From: Kitagawia praeruptora
Taxonomy: Eukaryota > Streptophyta > Magnoliopsida > Apiales > Apiaceae
NCBI GenBank assembly: GCA_037693485.1
Contig: CM075347.1
Span: 146,829,501 to 146,893,500, forward strand
Length of the DNA stretch: 64,000 bases
Reading direction: 5' to 3'
The translations under genes and the position numbers were made by a program. A model generated the notes under the pieces. The model saw nothing but the letters and a program-made list of their open reading frames with translations. It had not been told where the DNA came from and searched no databases. Positions 1 to 9,920 of this stretch are shown here, piece by piece (position 1 is the stretch's first letter; every line of letters begins with the position of its first letter).

Positions 1-1996
1 CAACCAAAGTCATTCCTCCCATATCATAGGGTATCTCACTTGCATTCTCAGTCATCACAGAAGACCTTTCAACATCAGCTATCACAGCTCCTGAGTCATC
101 CTTCCTCTGACTAGATGGTTCTTGTGTTGCAGTGACCGTGATCTGATCTTTCCTACTACTCACCACTGGTGCAATAGTATCTTCTGTTGACTGCTTCCCT
201 CTATCTACTTCCTCCAGTTGTTCACCTTGAGCTGAAGCATCTTCAATAATTACATTCTTGTCAAATAAATATGCATGAAGTAATTGAAGTGCAACATGCT
301 TCGAGAGTCCAAATTTCTTGACTAATTGTCTTCTGACAGATACATAGAAATACATCTTCATTAAGTCAAGTCTTTGATGTAGAAGTCCATATTCATCTGG
401 AAATAAAAGTTTTGATACTCTTTCAATCAGAAAGTCTAGAACAGGCCTTGACAACTTCACTTTGAGAGAAATTAGTCCCATAGCCAGTCTGTATGATAAT
501 GTAGTTTCCCATGAAGAATCAATATCCAGATCTCTCTTGTCAAATACTGACATAGATGTAGCTTGATTTATAGAAACCTGCATGATATTAGTTGGACTAG
601 ACTCTGTGTGTGTAGGTGACAATTGAATCTTTCTCCTTGTTCTCCTGATATAGTGAGCAAAAGATTTATCCTGAGAAGACTCAAGAGGTGTAGACACAGA
701 AGTGATCTTGGGATGAGATCTTTGTTCAATAGACACAGTCTTTTGAGAGACAGTATCCAGTAACTGTTTTCCCTTTTTAAGAACTACAGCCTTTTGTGAG
801 ACTGCAGCCTGGCTGTGACTAGGTTTTTCATCTCTTTGTACTAACAAAGAAAGTTGAATTGCAGCCTTCAATTCTGCTCTCTCTGCAAGAGTTAAATCAT
901 CATCATCTTCACTAGAATTACTACTACTACTTGACACAACAAATCTTCTCTTCCTTACAACTGATGTCTTTTGAGAAACACCAGAGGTTGGTTTCTTTGA
1001 AACAATAGGCTGTGGATCAAAATTTGGTTCTTGAATTGTTTCAGAGACTATGATGTTTTGGGCTACTTGGGTAGACACAGGTGGGTTCTCCTCCAATTGA
1101 GATTCCTGAGCCATTTCACCACAAAAGAAAGAAGAATTGTAGAGAGTAGGAAGATGAGTTTTAAGAATTACCTGAAAATGATGTGGATAATGAATTGCAG
1201 GTATTTCATCTAGATTCTTTTCATTGTCCTTCTTTGTAATGTCAGAGAAAATTCTCTTTTGCTGTTCATAAGAAGAAACACAATGTTCCCTACCAAATCT
1301 AGCTTCAACATCAGGAATAAAATGGTTAATAAACAGTTGCATAAATCTATGATAATAAACCATTTTCCTGTTTTGATCTCTTGACCCAAGTTTAATACTC
1401 ATCTGACTTAAGATAATATGACCAATGTTAATTACTCTGTCATAAAGCAAACTATAAGCAATATGAGATGTAACAGAAGTAATTTGTTGAAAAGAACTAC
1501 ATTTGCCAGTAAAACATTTAGCAATTTGATCAAAGTAAAAAGACCATTCCTTTCTTAGAAAAGACCTATTCAACTGGCTCATGTTATCTAGAGGTCCACT
1601 ATAACCTAATTCAGAAAACATAGTTCTTATATTATCATCAGATGGTACATTCTCATAACTATCAGTAACAGGTAAGCAAAGTACTGAACTAACAACAGAT
1701 TCAGTAATGTCAAATGAATCTTGTCCTAAATGTAGAACAATCTTACCTGATTGACTCTGAGTAGAATCAATTACCTCAGCATTCTCCCAAGCTTGTGAAA
1801 CAGCTACTTGATTAATCTGTGGAGATGCTGTCAATGCATAACTTAATGGTCCATACGCCAGAAAGTCCATGATTGGATGAAAATCAGATGACACTCCTTC
1901 CTTGTTGGTGATAGCTGCAACATGATTGTTTGTCATAAAATCAAAGTCACCAAACTTGAAGGCTACTGATTTAGGTAATCTTCTCTGAGCTGCCAT
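1..1996 (-). CDS. Extra ORF of copia-1 downstream of pol, partial at left edge
   Basis: An ATG on the minus strand at 1996 opens a frame with no stop for all 665 codons to the edge of the window. I translated it by eye. The N-terminal ~250 residues look globular. A low-complexity Ser/Asp stretch follows near residues 355-370, and then a short helix-like segment, LKAAIQLSL, at about residue 377. The remainder is rich in Ser, Thr, Gln and Lys, with another ordered-looking segment at about 490-580. Its place after pol on the same strand matches the extra, sometimes called env-like, ORF of Sirevirus-type copia elements. I see no signal peptide or clear transmembrane segment, so an envelope role is not supported. 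Function unknown. Confidence 0.72.
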   Translation of the reverse strand, partial: MAAQRRLPKSVAFKFGDFDFMTNNHVAAITNKEGVSSDFHPIMDFLAYGPLSYALTASPQINQVAVSQAWENAEVIDSTQSQSGKIVLHLGQDSFDITESVVSSVLCLPVTDSYENVPSDDNIRTMFSELGYSGPLDNMSQLNRSFLRKEWSFYFDQIAKCFTGKCSSFQQITSVTSHIAYSLLYDRVINIGHIILSQMSIKLGSRDQNRKMVYYHRFMQLFINHFIPDVEARFGREHCVSSYEQQKRIFSDITKKDNEKNLDEIPAIHYPHHFQVILKTHLPTLYNSSFFCGEMAQESQLEENPPVSTQVAQNIIVSETIQEPNFDPQPIVSKKPTSGVSQKTSVVRKRRFVVSSSSSNSSEDDDDLTLAERAELKAAIQLSLLVQRDEKPSHSQAAVSQKAVVLKKGKQLLDTVSQKTVSIEQRSHPKITSVSTPLESSQDKSFAHYIRRTRRKIQLSPTHTESSPTNIMQVSINQATSMSVFDKRDLDIDSSWETTLSYRLAMGLISLKVKLSRPVLDFLIERVSKLLFPDEYGLLHQRLDLMKMYFYVSVRRQLVKKFGLSKHVALQLLHAYLFDKNVIIEDASAQGEQLEEVDRGKQSTEDTIAPVVSSRKDQITVTATQEPSSQRKDDSGAVIADVERSSVMTENASEIPYDMGGMTLV

Positions 1997-3467
1997 TCTT
2001 GATCTGAAAAGAAACTTGAAAAATTCTTGAAATGGATTAGTGATTTTGAAAACTCAAGAGTGATTTTTGCTTTAGAGAATGTAAGATTAGAGAAAGCAAT
2101 TACACGATTAGAGTTTCAAAACAAATATATTTCACAAATCTTTCAGACCACTATCCCACGTTGACACGTAGATTGACAGGTGTCAGTCCCTGAAAAATGC
2201 GGTTACCCATGATTTTTGGAAAATAAAATCCAAAATTGATTTTCATGAAATAAATCAGGGTATAAATAAGTAATACTGATCAGCTTCCTTTTCCTGATGA
2301 CCTCTCATCAAAATAATCACAAAATGCAATTTGATTTAAAAATATAATTTTCAAATCCTGACGATCACTTATGAAATCCTGATCAATATTATCAGAGACT
2401 TAATATGGAGTTTTCCACGTGGCATCTTTCTTTTATCTGAAAAAGAAAATAAACAATTAATCTGAACAGAAAATCAATTGGTTAGATATTTTCAATATTT
2501 CTTGAAACAAGAAATACAGTCTCATGCAATAATTAGCATTTGACTTCATTAAGACTTCCAAGTGACTGCTCAGCTTCTCACGTCTTCCTTTAAAAGAACC
2601 AAACGCCTTGTGCCATTCTCCATAACCTTTCAATTTCTTTTCTTCTCAACAATGCTTCTCAAACCAAAAATCCCTTCAAACCCATTTTCCAGATTTTTCT
2701 TGATCGATGAACATCCTGTTCTTGATCATCTCTTTGAACAAACGACTCTTCTCATCGAACTAATCATGAATGGATTGGTTTTCGATAATATCCAGAGGTT
2801 TCTCCTAGAACATCCATCTGTTGGATACAATCTTCCCCTAACCTCCTCAAAACTTGAGGATGAAGAATTTGGCCGAGAGTCTGAGGTTGATCTTGATGGA
2901 GATGCTATTCATTTAAGTTAGCTGCTCTCATTCAAGTCGCCCAGACAAGGAATCCAAGAGCAAACGAGGCTTTCATCCCCTGATGGATTTCTTGAGATGC
3001 TCCTTGTCCTGTACCTCAGAGTTCATATCAATAGACAAGTATAGAATAGAAATTTAGACAAAAAGATGTTGTATTTCATTTCCATGTAATGATTTTTATT
3101 AATGAAAATACAATTTCTTGTTATCTGCTTGTCTTTTGATTTCTGAATAATGTATAAATTATCAGTATGCAAATATCAAAACTTGCTAGCATAGGCTTAA
3201 CACATCACAGAATCAGATTACTACACAAAGTAAATGTCAGGATCTGAAGCAATTTTTATAATCCTGATACTGACACAATACTGATGACGTCAGCATCCTG
3301 ATGACAAATCTAATCCTGATGATTATTAACAAGTCTATCATACTGAAATTTATCAAGGCAATGTGTTATAGCTCAAGCATTTAACAAATAAATATAGATC
3401 CTGATAGGAATATCAAGTCTATAAGCTAAGAACAACATACCTTGCTACTTTTGCAGATGTTAAAGAT
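1997..3467. other. Copia-1 spacer between pol and extra ORF
   Basis: This stretch holds no sense-strand gene. It has scattered ATCCTGA/TCAGGAT words (for example near 2350, 3240, 3295 and 3312) that also occur in the copia-1 LTR around 9640-9820. A short ORF lies on the opposite strand at 2652-2921. Confidence 0.6.
2652..2921 (+). CDS. Hypothetical 89-aa ORF antisense to copia-1
   Basis: The frame starts at the first ATG (2652) and ends with TAG at 2919-2921. It could be extended upstream only through a non-ATG start. The product has a basic, hydrophobic N-terminus and an acidic C-terminus (LEDEEFGRESEVDLDGD). I do not recognise a family. It lies in the spacer of copia-1 on the strand opposite to gag and pol. 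The upstream DNA has a pyrimidine-rich tract just before the ATG and a TATAAATA at about 2261, too far away to assign. Antisense ORFs are known in some plant LTR retrotransposons, mainly the Tat group of Ty3/gypsy. It may also be a chance ORF. Confidence 0.35.
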   Translation: MLLKPKIPSNPFSRFFLIDEHPVLDHLFEQTTLLIELIMNGLVFDNIQRFLLEHPSVGYNLPLTSSKLEDEEFGRESEVDLDGDAIHLS

Positions 3468-6400
3468 CTAAAAATTTAACATTCCTAACTCACTTACTAG
3501 TCTACTGAATGTAGTCTCATCAAGTGGTTTAGTTAGAATATCTGCAAGCTGTTTGTCAGTAGGAACAAAATGAAGTTCCACAGTACCATTCTCAATATGT
3601 TCTCTAATAAAATGATACCTGACATCAATGTGCTTAGTCCTTGAATGTTGAACTGGATTTTCTGCAATTTTAATAGCACTAGTATTATAACAAAACATAG
3701 GAATATTACTAAGTGTCATTCCATAATCCAGCAACTGATTTCTTATCCAAAGGAGCTGTGCACAACAACTTCCTGCTGCTATGTACTCAGCTTCTGCAGT
3801 TGAGGTTGAAACAGATTGTTGCTTCTTGCTTGCCCAAGAAATCAATCTATTTCCCAAAAATTGACATGTACCTGTAGTGCTTTTCCTGTCTATCTTACAC
3901 CCTGCATAATCAGAGTCTGAATAGCCAATTAGAAAGAAATCAGATTCTCTAGGATACCACAAACCAAGATTTGGAGTTCCTTTGAGATATCTAAAGATTC
4001 TCTTCACAGCAATTAAATGAGATTCCTTAGGATTACATTGAAATCTAGCACATAAACAGGTAGAAAACATTATATCTGGCCTACTTGCAGTTAGATATAA
4101 CAATGAGCCTATCATGCCTCTATAACTAGTATTATCCACACTCTTCCCCTTAGGATCAGAGTCTAGTTTAGTGGCTGTTGCCATGGGTGTTTTTGCAACT
4201 GCACAGTCTTGAAAATCAAACCTTCTTAAAAGATCTTTGATATACTTTGACTGATTAATGAAAATACCAGTCTCAGTCTGTTTGACCTGCAAGCCTAAGA
4301 AATAATTTAGTTCACCCATCATGCTCATCTGATACTTAGACTGCATAAGCTTGCTAAACTTAGCACACAACTTTTCATTAGTAGAACCAAAAATAATATC
4401 ATCAACATAAACTTGAACTAAAAGCAATTCACCTTTTATCTTTCTAAAGAATAGAGTTTTGTCAATTGTACCTCTTGTGAAGCCATTTTCAAGAAGAAAT
4501 TTAGACAAAGTCTCATACCATGCTCTTGGTGCCTGCTTTAATCCATAGAGTGCCTTGTCAAGTTTGTAGACATGATATGGAAACTTTTGATCAATAAATC
4601 CAGGTGGCTGTTCTACATACACTTCTTCATCAAGTTTGCCATTTAAAAAAGCACTCTTTACATCCATCTGGTATACCTTGAATTTTGAATGAGCTGCAAA
4701 TGCAAGAAACATTCTGATTGCTTCCAATCTTGCTACAGGTGCAAAGGTCTCATCATAATCAATGCCTTCTTCCTGAGAATAACCTTTGGCCACCAGTCTT
4801 GCTTTGTTTCTTACAATCATACCAGATTCATCTAGCTTGTTTCTGAAAACCCATCTTGCACCAACAATAGATCTATCTTTAGGTCTTGGTACCAGTTTCC
4901 AAACTTTGTTTCTTTCAAACTCATTTAACTCCTCATGCATTGCAATTACCCAATCAGGATCCTGTAAGGCTTCTTCAACCTTCTTAGGTTCATTCTTTGA
5001 GAGAAAGCAACTATACAAGCATTCATTTTGAATTGATCTTCTAGTTCGAACACCACTATTTGGATCACCAATTATCAAATCTTCAGTATGATCCTTTATC
5101 CATTTTCTAACAGGTGGTAAATCAACTCTGCTAGTCTCTCCCCCTAAGTTAGTGGTATCTCTTGTAGAAGAATTCTCTCTACCTTCAAAAACTCTCCTTT
5201 GATCAATAGAATCAGTAGATTCCATATTGCTGCTAGTTACTGATCTTTCCTCAGTAGACTCTGAAAGGTCAGTTCCTGATGGAGTAGACTCTGAAACATC
5301 AATTCCTGAGGGAATAGATTCTGAAAGACTAGTCTGCTCCTGATGATCACTGTGTTCTCTCTGATTTATTTGCTCCCCCTCAACAGTAGCATTCCTTTGA
5401 GAAGCAATAGAAATTTCTTCTGGAGAACCTTCATCATCACTTGAGAGTATCTCAGAATTCTTCAGATTTTCAAATTCCAATTTGTCATGGCTTTCATCAG
5501 TTTGCAAAATTCCAAATTTCTTGTCATCAAATGCAACATGAATTGATTCCATAACAATGTGAGTTCTGAGATTATAAACTTTGAAGGCCTTAGATGCTGA
5601 ATATCCTAGAAAAATTGCTTCATCCGATTTGGCTTCAAATTTTCCAAGTTGTTCTGGATGAACTTTTAGGACATAGCATTTGCATCCAAAGATGTGAAAA
5701 TATTTCACACTTGGTTTCTTTCCTTTGATCATCTCATAGGGAGTTTTTCCATGACTATTTACCAATGTACAGTTCTGAGTGAAACATGCAGTGTTAATAG
5801 CTTCTGCCCAAAAGTAGGTTGGAAGTTTTGCATCTGCAAGCATGGTTCTTGCTGCCTCTATGAGAGTCCTGTTCTTTCTTTCCACTACACCATTTTGTTG
5901 AGGTGTACCAGGTGCAGAAAACTGTTGAGTGATTCCATTGTCTGCACAAAACCCCTCCATTGTAGAATTCTTGAATTCTGTACCATTGCCACTCCTAAGT
6001 ACTTTGACTTTGTACTCAGAGTTATTCTGAATATTCTTGATGAGTTCAATGATTTGCTGAGGAGCTTCATCCTTCTTGTGTAGAAAGAACACCCATGTGA
6101 ACCTTGTGAAATCATCCACCATAACTAGAGCATATCTTTTCTTGCTGATAGACATAATGTTTACTGGACCAAACAGATCAAGATGTAGCATGTGAAACGG
6201 TTCAGTAATTGAATTTTCAGTCTTGCTCTTGAAAGTGGTTCTTCTTTGCTTTCCAAACTGACATGCATCACAAAGTCCATCTTGCACAAAATTCGCCTGA
6301 GGTAGGCCTCTCACCAAATTGTGTTTAACAAGTTGATTAAGCTTCTTGAAATTAAGATGTGAGAGCTTCTTGTGCCAATTCCAGCTTTCATCACTTGTTG

Positions 6401-6800
6401 CTTTGCTGTAGAGACATCTAACAATTCCTTTAGATGTATCACTTAAGCTGGCTTCATATATGTTACCATGCCTTTGACCAGTTAGAACAATGTCTCCATT
6501 CTGCATATTCAAGACTTTGCATCCTTCTCTGTCAAAGATTGATTTGTAACCTTTATCACCCAGTTGACTTATACTTAAAAGAGTATGTTTCAAGCCTTCA
6601 ACCAGTGCTACATTTTCTATGATGACATTCCCCAAAACAATCGAGCCATATCCCAGAGTTTCTCCTTTGTTGCCATCTCCAAAAGATATTACTGGGCCAG
6701 CTTTCCTCTCAAACTTTGTAAGCAGGGACTTCTTTCCAGTCATATGTCCAGAGCATCCACTGTCCAAGATAATTGAATGCTTCTTTCCTGTGCCCTGCAA
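3468..6800 (-). CDS. pol: Copia-1 pol: protease, integrase, reverse transcriptase, RNase H
   Basis: The frame encodes about 1110 residues. An aspartic protease motif [10 protein letters not shown] starts at about residue 13. A GAG-pre-integrase zinc region (HKKLSHLN, then CDACQ) spans about 140-185 and the integrase core about 200-320. RT carries the YVDD box near residue 798, and RNase H ends the protein. Two catalytic sites are changed: the integrase box reads RSGNGTEF, with Gly271 where Asp is expected, and the RNase H box reads FCYNTSAI, with Tyr1038 where Asp is expected. Copia-2 has Asp at both. The frame has no ATG at its start. It opens at a TTG beside a TTTGCAG word, out of frame with gag. 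It is intact as an ORF but probably catalytically dead. Confidence 0.93.
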   Translation of the reverse strand: MQGTGKKHSIILDSGCSGHMTGKKSLLTKFERKAGPVISFGDGNKGETLGYGSIVLGNVIIENVALVEGLKHTLLSISQLGDKGYKSIFDREGCKVLNMQNGDIVLTGQRHGNIYEASLSDTSKGIVRCLYSKATSDESWNWHKKLSHLNFKKLNQLVKHNLVRGLPQANFVQDGLCDACQFGKQRRTTFKSKTENSITEPFHMLHLDLFGPVNIMSISKKRYALVMVDDFTRFTWVFFLHKKDEAPQQIIELIKNIQNNSEYKVKVLRSGNGTEFKNSTMEGFCADNGITQQFSAPGTPQQNGVVERKNRTLIEAARTMLADAKLPTYFWAEAINTACFTQNCTLVNSHGKTPYEMIKGKKPSVKYFHIFGCKCYVLKVHPEQLGKFEAKSDEAIFLGYSASKAFKVYNLRTHIVMESIHVAFDDKKFGILQTDESHDKLEFENLKNSEILSSDDEGSPEEISIASQRNATVEGEQINQREHSDHQEQTSLSESIPSGIDVSESTPSGTDLSESTEERSVTSSNMESTDSIDQRRVFEGRENSSTRDTTNLGGETSRVDLPPVRKWIKDHTEDLIIGDPNSGVRTRRSIQNECLYSCFLSKNEPKKVEEALQDPDWVIAMHEELNEFERNKVWKLVPRPKDRSIVGARWVFRNKLDESGMIVRNKARLVAKGYSQEEGIDYDETFAPVARLEAIRMFLAFAAHSKFKVYQMDVKSAFLNGKLDEEVYVEQPPGFIDQKFPYHVYKLDKALYGLKQAPRAWYETLSKFLLENGFTRGTIDKTLFFRKIKGELLLVQVYVDDIIFGSTNEKLCAKFSKLMQSKYQMSMMGELNYFLGLQVKQTETGIFINQSKYIKDLLRRFDFQDCAVAKTPMATATKLDSDPKGKSVDNTSYRGMIGSLLYLTASRPDIMFSTCLCARFQCNPKESHLIAVKRIFRYLKGTPNLGLWYPRESDFFLIGYSDSDYAGCKIDRKSTTGTCQFLGNRLISWASKKQQSVSTSTAEAEYIAAGSCCAQLLWIRNQLLDYGMTLSNIPMFCYNTSAIKIAENPVQHSRTKHIDVRYHFIREHIENGTVELHFVPTDKQLADILTKPLDETTFSRLVSELGMLNF

Positions 6801-6811
6801 ACAAAAAGTAA

Positions 6812-9103
6812 CTAGTTAGAATTTTTTAGGACCCAACTTTGATTGGATCCTTTCTTACTAGATTTAGAGACAACAGACTTTGAAGATTTTGCATTTATTT
6901 TACCTGTTGCAGAGTCAACTTTAGACTCTGATCTCACAAACTGTTTGTGACTAGGAGTTTCAGATTTCAAAGAATAATAGTCATAATACAGTTCATGATA
7001 TTCTCTACACATGTAAATGGAATGAAGTAAACTACCACAATGATAACAAGCTTTTTGTGGTTGGTATTGAATTTTCTGAGTCTTGGGAAATCTGGACTCA
7101 GTTTTCGAAGAAGGTTTTTGATTGCAGTCTAGGGCCAAATGATTATGATTTCCACACTTATAGCATTTTTTTCTAGGTGCATCAGGTACATTCTTGTAAT
7201 TGTTCTCTTTGTTAATACCTTCTTTTCCATTCCTATTTCTCTTAATCTTGCTAGACTCTGAAAGATCATCTAATCTCTGTTTCAACTGAGACTTAGACAG
7301 AAACCCTATGTTTACATTCTTAGGTTTCTCTAACACTTTCTCATCTGAATAACTATTGTTAATTTTCTTGTGTACAACAGGGGTACCTTTTGAATCAACA
7401 AATTTAACATGATTAGGTTCAGAAACAATTTTCTTACCTTCAGATTTAGATGTGTTAGCTTCTACCTTACTATCATCATTGACAATAGCTACTTTTTCTT
7501 CTTGTCTAGCCTTATCAAAACCTAAACCATTAACCTTACCACGAATTCCACTCTCAAAGATTTCTATTGTCTTCTTACTGGAATTGTTAATGGTCTTAAT
7601 CACATCTCTCTCTTCTTCTAGTTCTTTTCTGACATAGTCATAAGCCTCAAGAATTACACTATAATCATGCTTAGCTTTATCAGAACTCAACTTGTATTCT
7701 TCCATTTGAATTAATTCAGATTCAAGAAAATTATTTCTATCAACTAATTTATCATTCTTAACCTTAAGTTCATCTCTTTCACAAGTAAGAATTCTAAAAT
7801 TAGTCATAAGATTCTTAAACTCAGCATGGATAGATCTAATTTCATCAGAATTTAAGCTGTCAAATGAATCAAGAGAGTGAAGTGATACCTTAACAGAGGA
7901 TGGAGAAGTTTTCTTTGGAGATCCAGGTTTGTCTGAACTATTGGCCATCAATGCAATGTTTTCATAATCCAATTCATCTTCAGAGTCACTGGAATCAGCC
8001 CAATCTTTCTGTGTGACCATAAGTGCATTACCCTTTCCTGAATTCCTAGGCTTCATACACTCACTAGCAAAGTGTCCAAGCTCGCTGCAGTTAAAGCACT
8101 TGATCTTGGCCTTATCAAGCTTGACAATTGTACTTTTGCTCTTGTCACTCTTCTTCTCATCCTTCTTTTGAAAAGGTCCTTTGCTAAATCTTCTTCTGTT
8201 GAATCTTCCTTTCTTGAAAGCTTTAGCAAACATAGCAAAGAGTTCTTGCATCTCAGATTCAGAATCATTGTTGTCAGAGTCCATATCAGTATTCTCTGAC
8301 TCAGAACTTTCTTTGCTTTTCTTCTTCCTCGAATTCTTTACAGCAATCTCTTCATGCTGTTCTTCAGGAAGCTTCTTTACTTCAGATTGAGCAGTAAGTG
8401 CAATAGTCTTCATCTTTCCTTCACTCCTGCTCTTTTTCTGCTGCTTGTCAAGTTCATAAGCTCTCAATTTTCCATATACTGCCTCTAATGAAATCTCATC
8501 CAGATCATTAGCTTCCTCGATCGCAGATATCTTCTCATTGTAGAAATCAGGCAAATCTTTCATGAACTTTGTATTCATATCCTCCAAGTCATAATATTTA
8601 CCATGCATGGCCATCTCATTGATGAGTTTTGTAAACCTATCAAAGGTATCAGTAAGTGACTCACCAGACTTGGATTCAAAGTACTCATACTGTTGTATAA
8701 GTAATGTCCTCATATTCTTCCTGACAGGCTTAGTTCCTTCACAGTGAACCTTAAGATTGTCCCATATATCCTTAGCAGTTTTACAAGAGAGAACATAGTT
8801 AGTGAGAACGGAATCAAGACTGTTGAATAATATGTTTCTCACTTTAGCATCTTTGAGAACATTCTCCTTGTCCTTATCTGACCATTCAGATTTTGGCTTC
8901 TCTGCTGTATGTTCTGGAACAACCACACCATCAACTGTTGCTTGTCCAACGACCTTTGTTGGAACAAAAGGTCCATCTCTGATTCTGTCAAGATAATCAG
9001 GATCTGTTGCTTCCAGATGATGCAACATCTTTACTTCCCATAGAGTATATTCGTTTCTCTTGAGCATAGGGATTTTAGTATTCCCGTCCTTGTAACCAGA
9101 CAT
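6812..9103 (-). CDS. gag: Copia-1 gag (763 aa) with three CCHC knuckles
   Basis: The ATG at 9103 follows the primer site by about 35 nt, which supports this start. Residues 1-230 resemble the UBN2/DUF4219 gag core of plant copia elements. A Lys/Arg-rich segment leads to the first knuckle, [14 protein letters not shown], at about 335. Coiled-coil-like sequence follows. Two more CX2CX4HX4C knuckles, [14 protein letters not shown] and [14 protein letters not shown], lie near 646 and 685. The protein forms the virus-like particle and binds element RNA. It ends with a TAG 12 nt before the pol frame opens, and pol is in another frame. No internal stop is seen. Confidence 0.9.
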   Translation of the reverse strand: MSGYKDGNTKIPMLKRNEYTLWEVKMLHHLEATDPDYLDRIRDGPFVPTKVVGQATVDGVVVPEHTAEKPKSEWSDKDKENVLKDAKVRNILFNSLDSVLTNYVLSCKTAKDIWDNLKVHCEGTKPVRKNMRTLLIQQYEYFESKSGESLTDTFDRFTKLINEMAMHGKYYDLEDMNTKFMKDLPDFYNEKISAIEEANDLDEISLEAVYGKLRAYELDKQQKKSRSEGKMKTIALTAQSEVKKLPEEQHEEIAVKNSRKKKSKESSESENTDMDSDNNDSESEMQELFAMFAKAFKKGRFNRRRFSKGPFQKKDEKKSDKSKSTIVKLDKAKIKCFNCSELGHFASECMKPRNSGKGNALMVTQKDWADSSDSEDELDYENIALMANSSDKPGSPKKTSPSSVKVSLHSLDSFDSLNSDEIRSIHAEFKNLMTNFRILTCERDELKVKNDKLVDRNNFLESELIQMEEYKLSSDKAKHDYSVILEAYDYVRKELEEERDVIKTINNSSKKTIEIFESGIRGKVNGLGFDKARQEEKVAIVNDDSKVEANTSKSEGKKIVSEPNHVKFVDSKGTPVVHKKINNSYSDEKVLEKPKNVNIGFLSKSQLKQRLDDLSESSKIKRNRNGKEGINKENNYKNVPDAPRKKCYKCGNHNHLALDCNQKPSSKTESRFPKTQKIQYQPQKACYHCGSLLHSIYMCREYHELYYDYYSLKSETPSHKQFVRSESKVDSATGKINAKSSKSVVSKSSKKGSNQSWVLKNSN

Positions 9104-9138
9104 GATTGCAGATCTTTATGATTACTCGAAATCAACCT

Positions 9139-9150
9139 GCTCTGATACCA
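9139..9150 (-). promoter_or_regulatory. Primer binding site of copia-1
   Basis: On the minus strand this reads TGGTATCAGAGC, complementary to the 3' end of initiator methionine tRNA. It lies two bases inside the LTR end at 9153, the standard place for minus-strand priming in plant copia elements. Confidence 0.93.
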
Positions 9151-9152
9151 AT

Positions 9153-9881
9153 TGTTAACTCGAATAACTTGTAGAAGGGGGGGTTGAATACAAGTTATAT
9201 AATCGTGTCTGATTTTTGCTTGATTATATGAACAAGAATAAACGAATGAATCAAACTCTTGTTTGTATTAATAAGATCAAATACAAACTCTACCAAAGGT
9301 GTACAATACCTTTAGCAGCTGCTGACAATACAAATATCTCTCTGTTTGTTTCGTACTCTCGAATACAAACCTTATACAGAGCTACGCACATTCACACAAC
9401 TTCGTCCGCTCTTTACAATGATATTGAGAGAATATTTATAATGCTACCTATCAACTAATAACAGAAAGATATAATCTATACATGACAATGTTCTGCCTTC
9501 TAGTCGATAGTTTCCTTCAATAGAAAACTCTTTCCTTCATAATATCTTCTTGCTTGTTCTTCAAACAATGATCCTGTTTTATAGCACTTGCCAGTTTCTG
9601 TAGCATCCATAATGACATCATCAGTAACACGACTGATATCAGGATCTGTACACTGCATCAGTATCTGATCAACCATCAGTATTGAACCATCATCAGGATT
9701 TGCTCTCTGTTCCTGACATGTAGTCTCCGATACACTGTTCATTCCTGACTAAACTATACAGATAACTGTTTTACACATAAAACCTATATACAGTGCTAAA
9801 TCCTTTATAAGATCAGGATTACAAGAAGTATAATGTGTAAATTCTATTCTTAACATCACAACTTATGAATTATTCCTAACA
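9153..9881 (-). repeat. 5' LTR of copia-1 (729 bp)
   Basis: The boundaries are TGTTA at 9153 and TAACA at 9877-9881, a 5-bp inverted terminal repeat typical of copia LTRs. The primer site adjoins the inner edge. The outer half (about 9640-9820) is rich in TCAGGAT/ATCCTGA words. ORF-like runs inside it are taken as chance. Confidence 0.85.
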
Positions 9882-9920
9882 ACACATTTTATTAGAAAAG
9901 TTTGAGTCTAACCAACATGT

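Larger units (their letters stand above)
1..9881 (-). mobile_element. Ty1/copia retrotransposon copia-1, 3' end outside window
   Basis: Reading on the minus strand the order is 5' LTR (9881-9153), initiator-Met-tRNA primer site, gag, pol with protease, integrase, RT and RNase H in copia order, a 1.5-kb spacer, then an extra ORF that runs off the left edge. The extra downstream ORF and the three-knuckle gag resemble the Sirevirus group (SIRE/Maximus); that lineage call is inference. The 3' LTR is not in view, so target duplication and LTR age cannot be tested. It abuts copia-2 at 9881/9882 and appears inserted just past copia-2 pol. Confidence 0.88.
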
